Assembly: GCA_018970085.1 (NCBI GenBank)
Contig: JAGWXD010000006.1
Location: 1 to 64,000 of the forward strand
DNA length: 64,000 nucleotides
DNA from: Cyanobacteria bacterium REEB459
Lineage (GTDB): Bacteria > Cyanobacteriota > Cyanobacteriia > Phormidesmidales > Phormidesmidaceae
Reading direction: 5' to 3'
Shown here: piece by piece, positions 8,603 to 19,614 of the stretch
Layout of the letters: the number at the start of each line of letters is the position of its first letter
Position numbering within the stretch: position 1 is the first letter of the stretch
The notes under the pieces: generated by a model
Told to the model about the DNA's origin: nothing
Seen by the model: only the letters and a program-made list of their open reading frames with translations
Database searches by the model: none
Made by a program: the position numbers and the translations under genes

Positions 8603-11305
8603 ATGCAGCCCACCGATCCCGATAAGTTTACCGATAAAGCCTGGGATGCCATTGTGGAAGCCCAGGATGTGGCCCGTCGCTTCAAACACCAGTACCTGGA
8701 AGTAGAGCATGTAATCATTGCCCTTTTAGACCAGGAAGAAGAAGGATTGGCCCATCGAGTCCTCGAGAAGGCTAAGCTGGATCCAGACTTGATTTTAGAC
8801 GAGTTGGAAACCTTTGCCCAACGCCAAGCCCGGGTGCGTTTGGCTACGGACAATAACCTTTATCTGGGGCAAAGTCTGGATCGCATGTTGGATCAAGCGG
8901 AGGCAGCCCGGGTCAGCCTCAAGGACCAGTTTATTTCAGTAGAACACCTGATTTTGGGTTTTCAAGAAGACGAACGGATTGGCCGCCGCCTGCTGCGCGG
9001 CTTTAACGTCGAAGCTGCCGAGTTATTGACGGCGGTGCAGGGGGTGCGGGGTAGTCAGCGGGTGACCGACCATCAGCCTGAGGCTAACTATGATGCCCTG
9101 GCCCGCTACGGTCTTGACCTCACCCAGGCGGCTCGAGATGGCAAGCTCGACCCGGTGATTGGCCGGGACGAGGAAATTCGCCGGGTGATCCAGGTGCTGT
9201 CCAGGCGTAGTAAAAATAATCCGGTGCTGATTGGTGAGCCAGGGGTGGGAAAAACCGCTATCGCCGAAGCCCTAGCTCAACGCATTATCAATGGAGAAGT
9301 ACCGGAGTCTTTAAAGGGGCGTACCCTGATTTCCCTGGATATGGGGGGCCTGATTGCTGGAGCCAAATTTCGAGGCGAATTTGAGGAGCGGCTGCGATCG
9401 GTGCTACGGGAAGTAACCGACTCCGCGGGCCAGGTGGTCTTATTCATTGACGAACTCCATACCGTAGTGGGGGCAGGGGCCACCCAGGGCACCATGGATG
9501 CGGGCAACCTCCTTAAACCCATGCTGGCCCGGGGAGAATTGCGCTGTATTGGGGCCACTACCCTGGACGAATATCGCAAACACATCGAAAAAGATGCGGG
9601 GCTGGAGCGGCGCTTTCAGCAGGTTTATGTGGGTCAGCCCAGCGCCGAAGATACCATTTCCATTTTGCGGGGCTTGAAGGAGCGCTACGAAGTCCACCAT
9701 GGGGTTAAAATTGCCGATAGCGCCCTGGTGGCGGCGGCGGTACTGTCCGATCGCTACATCGCCGATCGCTTCCTCCCCGATAAGGCCATTGATCTGGTGG
9801 ATGAAGCCGCCGCCAAGCTCAAAATGGAGATTACCTCTAAACCCACAGAACTCGAGGATCTAGATCGCAAGCTCATGCAACTGGAAATGGAAAAGCTCTC
9901 CCTGGCGGCGGAAGATCCCGGCAGTTCGGGCTATGGCAGCCGCGATCGCCTCAGTCGCATTGACCAAGAAATGGTGGAATTAACTAGCCGACAGAACACC
10001 CTGGGGGGCCAATGGCAGCGGGAAAAACAAACCCTGGAGGCGATTAATACCCTCAAAGAAGAGGAAGACCAGCTGCGGTTACACATTGAACAGGCAGAGC
10101 GAGCCTACGATCTAAATCGGGCGGCCCAACTCAAGTATGGTCGTCTGGAAACCGTCCAGCGTGATCGGGAAGCCAAGGAAGCAGAGCTTCTAGAAATCCA
10201 GACCCAGGGGTCTACCCTGTTGCGAGAACAGGTGAGCGAGGCTGATATCGCCGAGATTGTGGCTAAGTGGACAGGGATTCCCGTCAATCGGCTGATGGCC
10301 TCAGAACGGCAAAAGCTACTGCAACTAGAGGGACACCTCCACGACCGGGTGATTGGCCAGGAGGAGGCGGTAGCCGCTGTGGCTGCTGCCATTCGTCGGG
10401 CTCGAGCTGGCATGAACGATCCGGGGCGGCCCCTGGGTTCCTTCTTGTTTATGGGGCCAACAGGGGTCGGCAAAACCGAACTAGCTCGGGCTCTGGCGGA
10501 GTTTCTCTTCGATACCGAAGAGGCCCTGATTCGGATTGATATGTCCGAGTATATGGAGAAAAATGCTGTTTCCAGACTGGTTGGGGCTCCACCGGGTTAT
10601 GTGGGCTACGAAGACGGCGGCCAACTCTCGGAGGCCGTCCGCCGCCATCCCTACTCAGTAGTTCTGCTGGATGAAGTAGAAAAGGCCCATCCCGATGTGT
10701 TTAACCTGTTATTGCAGGTCCTTGACGATGGTCGCATTACCGATTCCCAGGGCCATCGCGTAGACTTTCGCAACACCGTGGTGATTATGACCAGCAACAT
10801 CGGTAGCGACCATATTCTGGAGTTGGGGGGGGATGACAGTCGCTACGATGACATGCGTCGCTTAGTGCTGAAGGCCTTGCAAAAGCAGTTCCGGCCAGAA
10901 TTCCTCAACCGCGTTGATGATTTAATTCTCTTTCATTCCCTTAGCAAGGCGGAGTTACGGCAGATCGTGGCGCTGCAAATCCGGCGGGTGCAGCGTCGTC
11001 TGGCGGATCAAAAAATTAGCCTAGTGATTTCTGACCCGGCCATCGATTTTATTGCCCACAGTGGTTACGACCCGGTATACGGAGCCCGGCCCCTCAAGCG
11101 GGCCATTCAACGGCTGCTAGAGAATCCCATTGCCACTAAGATTCTTCAAACCACCTTTACTGAAGGGGCGGCCATTGGTGTGGATCTGCTAGAAGGAGAG
11201 CTGGTCTTCAATACCGCCTCTAGCTCTGACGCCCTGTCGGTTAGCCAGGCCGATCCCCATCCAGTGGGGGTAGCCGCTAATGGCCATAGCCAATCCCCTG
11301 GTTGA
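8603..11305 (+). CDS. clpB: ATP-dependent disaggregase ClpB
   Basis: ClpB is a hexameric AAA+ unfoldase that rescues aggregated proteins together with DnaK. The order is an N-terminal Clp repeat domain (residues 1-150), a first AAA domain with GEPGVGKT near 211, a coiled-coil middle domain (about 400-530) and a second AAA domain with GPTGVGKT near 618. [15 protein letters not shown] and [10 protein letters not shown] are typical sensor and C-terminal motifs. At 900 residues it is slightly longer than usual because of a Ser/Ala-rich C-terminal tail. A possible -10 box TATACT lies at 8544-8549. No CIRCE operator was found upstream. Cyanobacteria often carry two ClpB forms; which one this is cannot be stated. 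Confidence 0.96.
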   Translation: MQPTDPDKFTDKAWDAIVEAQDVARRFKHQYLEVEHVIIALLDQEEEGLAHRVLEKAKLDPDLILDELETFAQRQARVRLATDNNLYLGQSLDRMLDQAEAARVSLKDQFISVEHLILGFQEDERIGRRLLRGFNVEAAELLTAVQGVRGSQRVTDHQPEANYDALARYGLDLTQAARDGKLDPVIGRDEEIRRVIQVLSRRSKNNPVLIGEPGVGKTAIAEALAQRIINGEVPESLKGRTLISLDMGGLIAGAKFRGEFEERLRSVLREVTDSAGQVVLFIDELHTVVGAGATQGTMDAGNLLKPMLARGELRCIGATTLDEYRKHIEKDAGLERRFQQVYVGQPSAEDTISILRGLKERYEVHHGVKIADSALVAAAVLSDRYIADRFLPDKAIDLVDEAAAKLKMEITSKPTELEDLDRKLMQLEMEKLSLAAEDPGSSGYGSRDRLSRIDQEMVELTSRQNTLGGQWQREKQTLEAINTLKEEEDQLRLHIEQAERAYDLNRAAQLKYGRLETVQRDREAKEAELLEIQTQGSTLLREQVSEADIAEIVAKWTGIPVNRLMASERQKLLQLEGHLHDRVIGQEEAVAAVAAAIRRARAGMNDPGRPLGSFLFMGPTGVGKTELARALAEFLFDTEEALIRIDMSEYMEKNAVSRLVGAPPGYVGYEDGGQLSEAVRRHPYSVVLLDEVEKAHPDVFNLLLQVLDDGRITDSQGHRVDFRNTVVIMTSNIGSDHILELGGDDSRYDDMRRLVLKALQKQFRPEFLNRVDDLILFHSLSKAELRQIVALQIRRVQRRLADQKISLVISDPAIDFIAHSGYDPVYGARPLKRAIQRLLENPIATKILQTTFTEGAAIGVDLLEGELVFNTASSSDALSVSQADPHPVGVAANGHSQSPG

Positions 11306-11327
11306 ACCTATAGCCAAATCAGCAAAG

Positions 11328-12368
11328 TTACCCCCCCATCAAGGCCAGTGACTGGACAACTAGAGACAGGCGATCAAGGCGGATGATGCGATTGAAGGCG
11401 TTTTCTATGTCTGCCTTGGCCCAGTCGGCCGTAATGATCGCCTCCAGAATAGACAAAATAATCAGCACGTAGGCTAGGGCGTAGATTTTATCTAGCAACA
11501 CCAGGTAACCCACATCGGGAATCGAGTCGCCATAGGACTGCTGGAGAAACACGGTGGTGAGCAGGGCTGTGACCGGTAGGGCAATGCGGGAATCGGTATA
11601 TCTAGGACTGAGTAAAAAGGCTCCCCAGCCGGAAATCAGCACAATTACCAGGGGTAGTAACAACTTCCAGGTAAAATAGCTGACCGGGCGTTCCGTGGTT
11701 AACTCATAGCGCAGAGCCGAATAGGTAGCCTTACCACTGGCAGGTAGGGGTTCACCAAAGTTGGTTTTGTAGTCGTGTACCAGGCTCTGGAGATTGAAGC
11801 CCCGTATCTGCCAGCCTGGTACGGCCAATGTTTCAGAATAGCCCGATTGCTGCTGGTCGGGTACGTAGACCAGTTTATCGGCTGGATAGAGGGAATTTTC
11901 AATGGTAATGGCTAATCGCTGGCGATCGAGGGGAAAGCGGGATAGTTGAAACGGATGCACAAAGCGACCTTCAACGTGCATGATCTGGTACTGGCGACCG
12001 TCTGGTAGCTGGCCGCTTTCTTCTTGCAGCACGGTTTGGGTCAATCCCCACTCTTCGACAGCGTTGGTCAGTTCCAGGTTTTCCACAGGGTCGATCTTGC
12101 CGTTCCACTTAAACCAAATGTAAGCATCCAGGTAATAGGTGTTACTGGAAACATTTAGATCATAGAGGTTATTGGCATAGAGTCCGGTTTCAACCACCTC
12201 GGCCTGGGGTGCAGGTTGGCTGAGGGGGCGGAAAGCATTGGCTTGAACAGTAGGTGGGGAGGTTAGGGCCCCTAGGGCAAAGCGTAGCACCATGACTACT
12301 AAGGCTACGAGCACAACGATTAGCAGTAGCCGTTTGAGGAAACTACGAGGAAAAGAGGCGAAACCCAT
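11328..12368 (-). CDS. Pentameric ligand-gated ion channel homologue, apparently truncated in its last helix
   Basis: The protein resembles prokaryotic Cys-loop-type channels such as GLIC and ELIC. After a basic start and hydrophobic segment (residues 13-35) comes a beta-rich extracellular domain with the loop HPFQLSRFPLDRQRLAI (138-154), then helix M1 (232-254), M2 (about 262-278, starting SRIALPVTALLTTVFLQQ) and M3 (288-312). The loop lacks the cysteines, as in bacterial relatives. M4 should follow, but the frame stops after LVVQSLALMGG at residue 346. The stop follows a run of seven G; one more G would add VTLLIWL and end at 11308. The ligand is unknown. It is convergent with clpB. Confidence 0.85.
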   Translation of the reverse strand: MGFASFPRSFLKRLLLIVVLVALVVMVLRFALGALTSPPTVQANAFRPLSQPAPQAEVVETGLYANNLYDLNVSSNTYYLDAYIWFKWNGKIDPVENLELTNAVEEWGLTQTVLQEESGQLPDGRQYQIMHVEGRFVHPFQLSRFPLDRQRLAITIENSLYPADKLVYVPDQQQSGYSETLAVPGWQIRGFNLQSLVHDYKTNFGEPLPASGKATYSALRYELTTERPVSYFTWKLLLPLVIVLISGWGAFLLSPRYTDSRIALPVTALLTTVFLQQSYGDSIPDVGYLVLLDKIYALAYVLIILSILEAIITADWAKADIENAFNRIIRLDRLSLVVQSLALMGG

Positions 12369-12548
12369 AACCGATTTTGACTGGAAAAAACTAGGCAGAT
12401 TATACCGGTAAGTAGGGTGCCAATCCCCTATCCACCGGCGATTGCTTGATCAGGGAGAGCCGTAGCCCGGCACCCAAAATCCGATCTGTCTCGCTAAGTT
12501 GGCTAGGCCTGGGGAGTAGTTGTCAGCCCAGGCCTGGCTAGAGTCATT

Positions 12549-15500
12549 CTAGGCTGGCACGCTCATCAAGTTAACCACCAGTGGATCAATCAGGCTCTGG
12601 TGTTTCTGGTTCAAGAGGGTTTCTAGATAGGGCTGTAAACGCTCGTAATCTGGCTGGTTGAATACATAGACCTGGGGACTGGGTTGACTAAATAGTTTCA
12701 GATCCCCAGCGTTGCTCCCTAGGGGATCGGGGTCAAACTGAACTAAGCTGTGGATATCACCGGTCGGTAACAAGCCTGGGGGTAGACGGCCCTCTAGCAG
12801 AGCCACCAGATGAGACTGACAGGCCTCAACATTGACGCCCTGTTGCTGCAACAGGTGCATGATTCCCTCTAAAGGCATGGGCTGATTGGGAAAGACCCGT
12901 AGCAGCTCCATCAGCAGAAACATGTCGCTGTACTGGTGCCGATGACGGTCTAACACCTGGGGATAACGGACCAGGTTTGCCAGGCCATAGGCGACTCGGC
13001 TACAGCTGGGGGGGCGATCGCTTTGGTAGGTATCCTGGACAATCGTGGCGTTGGGGAACTTTTGCCGCAGCCAGCGGGCTATGCGAGGCAGCGAGGCAGT
13101 GCCGCCGGTACAGATTACCTGGTTAATCCCCTGGGTAGATAGGCCGGACTGGCTGAGTAGACGATTCATCTGACCATTCAGGCGCTTAATATAGGGGGCA
13201 ATGATCTGGTCTTCCAGGTCCTTGCTGCGTACCAGCCAGTGTTGGTCGGCCAGGGCTAGATCAAACTGGGCCTGATGTTGCAAGATCAGCTTAAGATGGC
13301 GAGCGGCATCTAGCACACTCTGTCCTAGGGCTGAGCTTTCCAGTCGTTGCTGTAGGCGCTGACGGCGCTCTGGGTCTGGTTCAGCCGCTCGGGGTAAGGC
13401 CAGCTGGTCCAAACCGAGATCACTCCAGGCAGCTGGCTCTAGTCCCGGCACTACTGCTTGCCAGCCCCACCCAGCCTCTGCCCCCTGCTCAGTGGCCGCT
13501 GTCCTATCCTGGGATGGCTGCCGCTGTTGCGGCGGCTGTAGCAGGCAACTAATAATATCTTGGTCGATGGCATCTCCACCGTAGCCCATGGAGTAAAGGT
13601 GGAAATCATCGTAGGTTAAGTCTGAGAGATCTGCCGGCAGGTTCACCACGGCCAATTCGGTGACGCTGCTACCAGCGGAGATCACCACCGTTCCTCCGAC
13701 CCAATCACAGCCATAGAGGGTTTGCTGGCGCAGCGGTTGCCCTGGCTCTGGGTCGACCTGCTGATCGGGATCGGGCAACCCGGAGAGGACGGCGGCGACG
13801 CTATCTTCAATAAAGTAAATAGATTCAGGATTTTGGACTAATCCCGCCTCAAGAATGGCTTCCCGTAAGTTAAAAGTATAACTGTCGGGCCAGTTAGCTG
13901 GATAGCTAACGCTGACTCCGGCTAAGCTTGCCAGCGCATGACTCAGGTGGTTGGCATCCAACCCTACCGCCCCCAGGCTAAAGGGGGTATCAGCCTCTAC
14001 AGCCCGGGGCAGGGTCGCGAGTAAATGCTCCAGGGCGGTTTGAAAGATGCCCAGCGGTAGGTCTGCGGTTTCAGACCACTGGACCCGGGGTTGGGGGCCG
14101 CTACCTGTCGGTAGTACTACCGGAATGCCAGCTTTCAGGAACGATTTCAGGCCCTTTAACATCAGGCCGCTCTGGCCACAACTGTCGTCATCTCCCCAGC
14201 CCAGGGTTAGGGCCGAGGAACCCACCGATTCTACCTGGCAGGGTGTGTGATCATCACCTAGCCCTACTGAGGCGATCGCCGGTAGGCGAAAGAACTTATC
14301 AGCAGTGGCTCCTGAAATCGATCGATCGATCCAATAAAGGGGATGGACATGGCCTGTGGAGCGATGCAGCAGCACCGCCGATAGGCCGCTGCTGCCAATA
14401 TCCAGGCCGAGAAACCACAAAGCCCTGGAGGAGTCCTCCCCGGCTGCTGGAGGTGCCTCAACAGGGGCATCTTCGACTGGGGGGGCTGGTGCAGGTAGGC
14501 GGTCAGGCCCGGTGATGCCGGTCAGGCTAACCAGCCGGTTTACGACTCCGGTGGCCCTTGAGAGGGTAGTCTCGGTACCCACCACAATCTCCGGGTCTTG
14601 GGGAGGGTCGGGGCGTAGGGTGGCACCAGCTAGCTCGGGATTGCCATGGGAGGATAGCTGGGGTAAGGGATCAAGGCGCAAGTCCCCCAGTAGATGGTCT
14701 AGACGAAGGGATGAATCGGCTCTAGATTGGGTTAATTCAGAGGAACCGGTTGGTGCCTCAGCCACCCCATGTCCCTCACTGGCCGGCTCAATTCCCAAGA
14801 CCAGGGGTTGATTCATCACCTCGGCGGCGGTGGCTAGGGCTATGGCATCTGTGGCGGTCAGGCCAGATGGCTGTAAATCTGACTGAGTTAGGGGCGGCGT
14901 TGGCCCCAGAGGGGAAAAATCAGGTTCTGGGTTTGCTGCCGCCGCCGATCCATCGCTTTCAAAGTTAGCCAGGTCCTGCTGCAGGTGGTTCAGGGTAACG
15001 GCGTCAAGAGCCAGACTATAGTCGGGTAAAGGTGGAGACTTCTCTACCTGGAGCAGGTCCTCCTGGGTCGGGGAGGAGTCGTAGTCCTCCAGATGCTCAA
15101 AGGGATCGATCAACTCCAGGGAAGTAGATTCAGGCAAGTCGTTGGTGGCATCCGTTAGCAGCTCGTTTAAGCTGCTAACGGTGAGAATCTCCGTAGCCTG
15201 GGGGTTTAGCGATGATCGGCTGCCCTGGTCTTGATCCCTTGACTGTGGACTGCTCCCAGACAGCCACCCGGCGCCATTGGCCAGGGGGGAGCTGGCCATG
15301 CCCCCAAATAAGCTGTGGTAAAGATCATCCAGGCTTTCCTCTGCTTCGATGGGGGTGATGGTGGTAACCGCCTGGCTGGACCAGGATACCGCCATGGCGG
15401 GGTCAGGTTCAGGGGTATCGAGTTGGCGCAGCAGCACTAGGGGTTCTTCCTCCAGGCTGGGGGTGGGCCCTTGGGGTTCAGGTTCAGCCATGGTCAGCTC

Positions 15501-16508
15501 AGCGATGTCCTGCTCTAGCTCTAGCAGACCCAGGTCTTGCTCCAGCCCTAGTTGTAAGCTATCCCAATCCAGGGGCTGAGAGGTGCTGGGTGGGGGCGTC
15601 AGTACTGTTGCCATGGGTGAGGTGGACAGGGCCGACCAGGGCGCCAGGGCGGCGGCAGGCGGGCCAGGGGTCAGGGGGGCCAGGTTCTCGGGGGTAAGGC
15701 GCTGGGCCAGCTGGTTAACCAGGGTGGACAGCAAGGCTTCCCCTTGTTGTCCCAGGCTGTGCATTTGATCTAATCCCTGGTTCAGGGAGGCCTGGTAACC
15801 GTAGAGGGTTTGATGGAGAGCCTCGAAAACAGTACGCAGAGACAGATCCAGGTTCTTAACCAGCTGGTCAGTCTCGCTCTGTACCTGTTGCAGGTAGCGC
15901 AGTCGCTGTTCAGGGCTGAGGCCTTCGGGCTGCTCTAGGGTGATTTCCTGCTGGGCCGATTGACTGAGAAGATAGTTATTGGCGGTACAGGTTTCTAGTC
16001 GCTTCACCACCCCGTCTACCTGGTTAGCCAGATAGCTATCGAGATGGCTGGTGAGCTGGTCTAAGGCTCGCTGCCAGGGACCCGGCAACCGGTCTGGATC
16101 GGTGATCACCTGTTGGGCCAGGTGTTGTTCTTGCAGCTCCTGGATTTCCTTGGTCAGGGTTTCGCGTTGCTGGCGCAGGCTGGCTACCTCGGTTTCTAGG
16201 GGCGTGAGGATTTGCAGGGTCTGACCCCGTAGGTATTGCATTTCTTCTAACAGCGCCTGGAGTACCTGACTAGCCGCCAGGCTGGGGGCGTCAGCCAGGG
16301 TTATGGCAGCGTCTGAAGTCAGGCTGGCGGAGGGATCTGACGGGACCTCCGGTTGGGTCTCCAGCAGGTGTTCCTTGGCACGGGTTAACAACTGGCGATG
16401 TTGATCAATTTCCTTGGCGGCGGTCCGCGATCGCCGGGGGTTGGTTTTACCCAGGATGGCGTCAATTTCTGCGATCAGGACCTGAAGTTCTTGCTGTTGA
16501 AGAGTCAC
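12549..16508 (-). CDS. Giant Hsp70/actin-fold ATPase with long coiled-coil and acidic N-terminal region
   Basis: The 1319-residue protein has three parts. The N-terminus (to about residue 300) is predicted coiled coil, rich in Gln, Leu and Glu. A long acidic, Pro/Ser/Asp-rich low-complexity region follows to about residue 700. The C-terminal part has Hsp70/actin-like signatures: [16 protein letters not shown] (phosphate 1), [27 protein letters not shown] and [16 protein letters not shown] (adenosine motif), then a helical tail. No substrate-binding domain of DnaK type is recognisable. The GTG at 16508 was chosen because GGGAAGG lies about nine bases upstream; a TTG at 16544 adds 12 residues. 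Function unknown; a scaffold or cytoskeletal role is speculation. Confidence 0.75.
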   Translation of the reverse strand: MTLQQQELQVLIAEIDAILGKTNPRRSRTAAKEIDQHRQLLTRAKEHLLETQPEVPSDPSASLTSDAAITLADAPSLAASQVLQALLEEMQYLRGQTLQILTPLETEVASLRQQRETLTKEIQELQEQHLAQQVITDPDRLPGPWQRALDQLTSHLDSYLANQVDGVVKRLETCTANNYLLSQSAQQEITLEQPEGLSPEQRLRYLQQVQSETDQLVKNLDLSLRTVFEALHQTLYGYQASLNQGLDQMHSLGQQGEALLSTLVNQLAQRLTPENLAPLTPGPPAAALAPWSALSTSPMATVLTPPPSTSQPLDWDSLQLGLEQDLGLLELEQDIAELTMAEPEPQGPTPSLEEEPLVLLRQLDTPEPDPAMAVSWSSQAVTTITPIEAEESLDDLYHSLFGGMASSPLANGAGWLSGSSPQSRDQDQGSRSSLNPQATEILTVSSLNELLTDATNDLPESTSLELIDPFEHLEDYDSSPTQEDLLQVEKSPPLPDYSLALDAVTLNHLQQDLANFESDGSAAAANPEPDFSPLGPTPPLTQSDLQPSGLTATDAIALATAAEVMNQPLVLGIEPASEGHGVAEAPTGSSELTQSRADSSLRLDHLLGDLRLDPLPQLSSHGNPELAGATLRPDPPQDPEIVVGTETTLSRATGVVNRLVSLTGITGPDRLPAPAPPVEDAPVEAPPAAGEDSSRALWFLGLDIGSSGLSAVLLHRSTGHVHPLYWIDRSISGATADKFFRLPAIASVGLGDDHTPCQVESVGSSALTLGWGDDDSCGQSGLMLKGLKSFLKAGIPVVLPTGSGPQPRVQWSETADLPLGIFQTALEHLLATLPRAVEADTPFSLGAVGLDANHLSHALASLAGVSVSYPANWPDSYTFNLREAILEAGLVQNPESIYFIEDSVAAVLSGLPDPDQQVDPEPGQPLRQQTLYGCDWVGGTVVISAGSSVTELAVVNLPADLSDLTYDDFHLYSMGYGGDAIDQDIISCLLQPPQQRQPSQDRTAATEQGAEAGWGWQAVVPGLEPAAWSDLGLDQLALPRAAEPDPERRQRLQQRLESSALGQSVLDAARHLKLILQHQAQFDLALADQHWLVRSKDLEDQIIAPYIKRLNGQMNRLLSQSGLSTQGINQVICTGGTASLPRIARWLRQKFPNATIVQDTYQSDRPPSCSRVAYGLANLVRYPQVLDRHRHQYSDMFLLMELLRVFPNQPMPLEGIMHLLQQQGVNVEACQSHLVALLEGRLPPGLLPTGDIHSLVQFDPDPLGSNAGDLKLFSQPSPQVYVFNQPDYERLQPYLETLLNQKHQSLIDPLVVNLMSVPA

Positions 16509-16633
16509 CTGCCTGCACCTTCCCTTATTTTCCCTGAGATTCAATCATAGCTTTTGCAACCGACTGCCGCCCCCTTAGCTGGGACTAGGGCAATAGTTGA
16601 TTGCCATTAAATCCCAAATGGAGAGAGCAACGG

Positions 16634-16650
16634 AGGGGGTCTCACCCCCT
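16634..16650 (-). terminator. Hairpin downstream of nadE
   Basis: AGGGGGT and ACCCCCT form a seven-pair stem around CTC between nadE and the giant Hsp70-like gene, both on the minus strand. There is no T-run on either side, so termination is uncertain. Confidence 0.35.
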
Positions 16651-16740
16651 ATCGGATAACGCTGCCCTCTGACTCCTTCGGCTTCAGTTAGGCTCCAGGG
16701 AATGGCCAGAGAATATGGCCAAAGTGTAAGCCAGGCCGTT

Positions 16741-18468
16741 TTAAAAATCATCCTTTGACCAGCGATAGGCAATGGGCATGCGCCAGCCCAAGCCAAAGGC
16801 CCGATCGGTGACCTTCAGGACGGGTGGTGCCTGACGACGCTTAAACTCTGCCCGGGTGACCAACCCCATGACCTGTTCAACCACTCCGGCATCGTGACCA
16901 GCCGCCGTAATGTCCGCCAGGGATTGGTGGTGGTTTACCAGTCGTTCTAGAATGTCATCAAGGATAGGGTAGGGGGGAAGGGAGTCTTGATCCACCTGGC
17001 CAGGCTTAAGTTCGGCGCTGGGAGGTTTGTCAAGAATGGCCTGGGGAATCAGGGGCCCGGTTAGCTCACGGCGGGCTAGCTGGCCCCAATAGGCAGGGGG
17101 AACACCCCGGTGTTGGTTGATCCAGTCGCACAGGCTATAGACTCGGGTCTTGGGGACATCGGCGATCGCAGCTAGTCCCCCATTCATATCGCCGTAGAGG
17201 GTACAGTAGCCCACCGCCATTTCTGACTTGTTGCCTGTAGATAGCAGTAAATAGCCAAATTTGTTGGCAATGGCCATTAGCAGGTTACCCCGGATACGGG
17301 ATTGCAGATTTTCTTCGGTAACACCGCTCTGAGTACCGGCAAATAGGGATTCCAGGGTGTGATCATAGGCCAGCATCAAGGGTTCAATCGGCAGGATGGT
17401 ATGGTTAATCCCCAGGTTTTGGCAGAGGGCCTGGGCATCGCTGATGGAATGATCGGAGCTGTAGGGGGAGGGCATCAGTACCCCTAGTACCTGCTCAGGT
17501 CCCAGGGCGGCGGCGGCGAGGGTAGCCACCAAGGCCGAGTCAATGCCCCCACTCAACCCGATCACGGCTTTGGTAAAACCGCACTTGCGGGCATAGTCCC
17601 TCACCCCCAGACAAAGGGCCGACCACAGGGATTCCTGCCCGTCTGGCGGTAAAGCCGAGACCTCTGTGGGTTGTAAGTCCCCCTGCATAGCATCGTAATC
17701 AATCACCAATAGGCCCGGTTGAAAGGCTGGTAATTGGCCCATCAGGTTACCCTGGCGATTAAAGGCCATGCTGGCGCCATCAAAGATTAGGTCATCGTTA
17801 CCGCCTACCTGGTTGGCGTAGAGTAGGGCACAGTTGTAGCGTTGGGCGCTGTGGGCCAGCATGGCCGCCCGCAGCCCTGGTTTATGGAGGGCGTAGGGAG
17901 AGGCGGACAGGTTAATCACCAGATCAACCCCTGCGGCGGCCAGATCGGCAATGGGGTTATGGGGATAGCGCCGTTCTCCCCAGAATTTTTCGTCGTTCCA
18001 CAGGTCTTCACAAATGGTAATGCCTACCCGGCCCACTCCGGCTAGGGTGAAGATGCTGGCACCCGGTCCAGGGGCAAAGTAACGGTCTTCGTCAAAGACA
18101 TCGTAGGTGGGTAAGAGCTGCTTATGGAAAACCTGCTGCACCTCTCCCCCCTGGAGGAGAGCCGCACTATTGAATAGTGGCTTTTCGCCCGCCTGTTCCG
18201 CTTGGGGATTGACCGCCGCAAAACCCACCAGCACCATTAGACGGGGAGGGAGTTCCGTCGCCAGTTGGTCTAACTGGCGCTTCATGGCCCGGACAAATCC
18301 TGGCCTCAGCAGCAGATCCCGGGGAGGATAGCCACATAGCACCAGTTCGGTGGTTACCATCACCTCCACTCCGGCCTGGTCAGCTTGTCGGGCGGCCTCG
18401 ACTACCTGCTGGGCATTGTGGGTGAGGTCACCAACGGTGGGGTTAAGTTGGGCGATCGCAAACTTCAT
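16741..18468 (-). CDS. nadE: Glutamine-dependent NAD+ synthetase
   Basis: This enzyme amidates deamido-NAD+ in the last step of NAD synthesis. The 575-residue form combines an N-terminal nitrilase-type glutaminase domain (Glu in TTELVLCGYPPRD, Lys in HKQLLPTYDVFDEDRYF, Cys in ITICEDLWND) with a C-terminal synthetase domain bearing the P-loop GLSGGIDSALVATLA. Both domains look complete, so it should use glutamine rather than free ammonia. It lies 53 bp after the DNA methyltransferase on the same strand, so the two may be co-transcribed. Confidence 0.95.
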   Translation of the reverse strand: MKFAIAQLNPTVGDLTHNAQQVVEAARQADQAGVEVMVTTELVLCGYPPRDLLLRPGFVRAMKRQLDQLATELPPRLMVLVGFAAVNPQAEQAGEKPLFNSAALLQGGEVQQVFHKQLLPTYDVFDEDRYFAPGPGASIFTLAGVGRVGITICEDLWNDEKFWGERRYPHNPIADLAAAGVDLVINLSASPYALHKPGLRAAMLAHSAQRYNCALLYANQVGGNDDLIFDGASMAFNRQGNLMGQLPAFQPGLLVIDYDAMQGDLQPTEVSALPPDGQESLWSALCLGVRDYARKCGFTKAVIGLSGGIDSALVATLAAAALGPEQVLGVLMPSPYSSDHSISDAQALCQNLGINHTILPIEPLMLAYDHTLESLFAGTQSGVTEENLQSRIRGNLLMAIANKFGYLLLSTGNKSEMAVGYCTLYGDMNGGLAAIADVPKTRVYSLCDWINQHRGVPPAYWGQLARRELTGPLIPQAILDKPPSAELKPGQVDQDSLPPYPILDDILERLVNHHQSLADITAAGHDAGVVEQVMGLVTRAEFKRRQAPPVLKVTDRAFGLGWRMPIAYRWSKDDF

Positions 18469-18521
18469 TGGCTATGCTCCAGCGTCATGAACCCGTCTCC
18501 TTTCCGCCAGGGAATCCTGCG

Positions 18522-19454
18522 TTACCCAGAAGGGAGGGTATTACGCTCCCAAAAAATACCCTCCCGGTACCCCTGAATCCGATTATCCACCGCCGCCAGG
18601 TCCAATCGCTTCTGAGCCAAACAGCAATAATTGGGTTCAATTTCAATGCCAACAAACTGGCGTCCCAATTTCTTGGCCACCACCGCCGTCGTGCCACTGC
18701 CTAAAAAGGGGTCAAAAACCACATCCGCAGGTTCAGAACTGGCCAGAATCAGCTTAGCTAAGAGCTTCTCTGGCTTTTGAGTGGGGTGGTCGGTATTTTC
18801 TGCCATCGACCAGAAGGGGATAGTAATATCGGTCCAGAGATTGGCCGGATGGGTTAGACGATATTTTCCCTCACCCTGCTTTTCCCAATCCTTGGGATTC
18901 CCCTCGGGAGTAACGTAGGGAGCAATGACTCGCCGTTTGAGCTTGACCGCATCAAGGTTGAAGTAATAGTTATCAGACACGGTACAAAACCAGATATCTT
19001 CGCAGGTATTTTTCCAATTAGCCTTAGCTCCGCGTCCCTTTTCCCGTTCCCAGGTAATTCTATTTCTAATTTTGAAATGTTGTCTGAGGACCGGATACAT
19101 GGCTACCGAGGTGGACCAATCTCCACAACAGTAAATTGAGGCATTGGGCTTGAGCACTTTTTTAAGCTGGCCTAACCAGCTATTCAACCAGGCGGTATAG
19201 GCGTCATCCCCTAGCTTATTAAACACTCTGCCATTAAAGCTCTTATTCAAATTGTAGGGGGGATCCAGGATCATTAAATCCACGAAGGCAGAAGGCAGGT
19301 ATGGCATGACTTCCCATAGATCCTGGCAGATCGTTTGGTTGAGGATTTGGGCAGGCTGAACTGGTTGATTCAGTCGCATTAACCGTTGTGAAAGGAGTTC
19401 CTGCTCAGCCCCACTCAAGTCCAGGGTTCGGTTACGTGGGGACCTACCTTTCAT
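18522..19454 (-). CDS. Orphan beta-class DNA methyltransferase (N6-adenine or N4-cytosine)
   Basis: The catalytic motif DPPYNL (near residue 65) precedes the SAM-binding motif DPFLGSGTT (near 253), the order of beta-class amino-methyltransferases. HPTQKPEKLLAKLI is the usual motif before the SAM site. The region between, about 150 residues, should recognise the target. No restriction endonuclease gene is near, so it is probably a solitary methylase acting in genome maintenance or regulation. Conserved orphan methylases of cyanobacteria that modify GATC or GGCC are plausible relatives, but the specificity cannot be read here. Two adjacent starts exist (GTG 19457, ATG 19454); I chose the ATG. 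Confidence 0.88.
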   Translation of the reverse strand: MKGRSPRNRTLDLSGAEQELLSQRLMRLNQPVQPAQILNQTICQDLWEVMPYLPSAFVDLMILDPPYNLNKSFNGRVFNKLGDDAYTAWLNSWLGQLKKVLKPNASIYCCGDWSTSVAMYPVLRQHFKIRNRITWEREKGRGAKANWKNTCEDIWFCTVSDNYYFNLDAVKLKRRVIAPYVTPEGNPKDWEKQGEGKYRLTHPANLWTDITIPFWSMAENTDHPTQKPEKLLAKLILASSEPADVVFDPFLGSGTTAVVAKKLGRQFVGIEIEPNYCCLAQKRLDLAAVDNRIQGYREGIFWERNTLPSG

Positions 19455-19614
19455 CACAGGTTTGAGAAAATCCTTGGAGAGGGTTTAAAAAGACAGTCCG
19501 ATCCCCCGACTCTGGGAGTTTTTTAGCTGCACTCCAGGGGTCAGTCTGGTAAGGCTAGGATAGCATCTGATGTTGGCCCACCTGAGAGAATAGGGGAGAA
19601 ACCCTGGGGATAGT

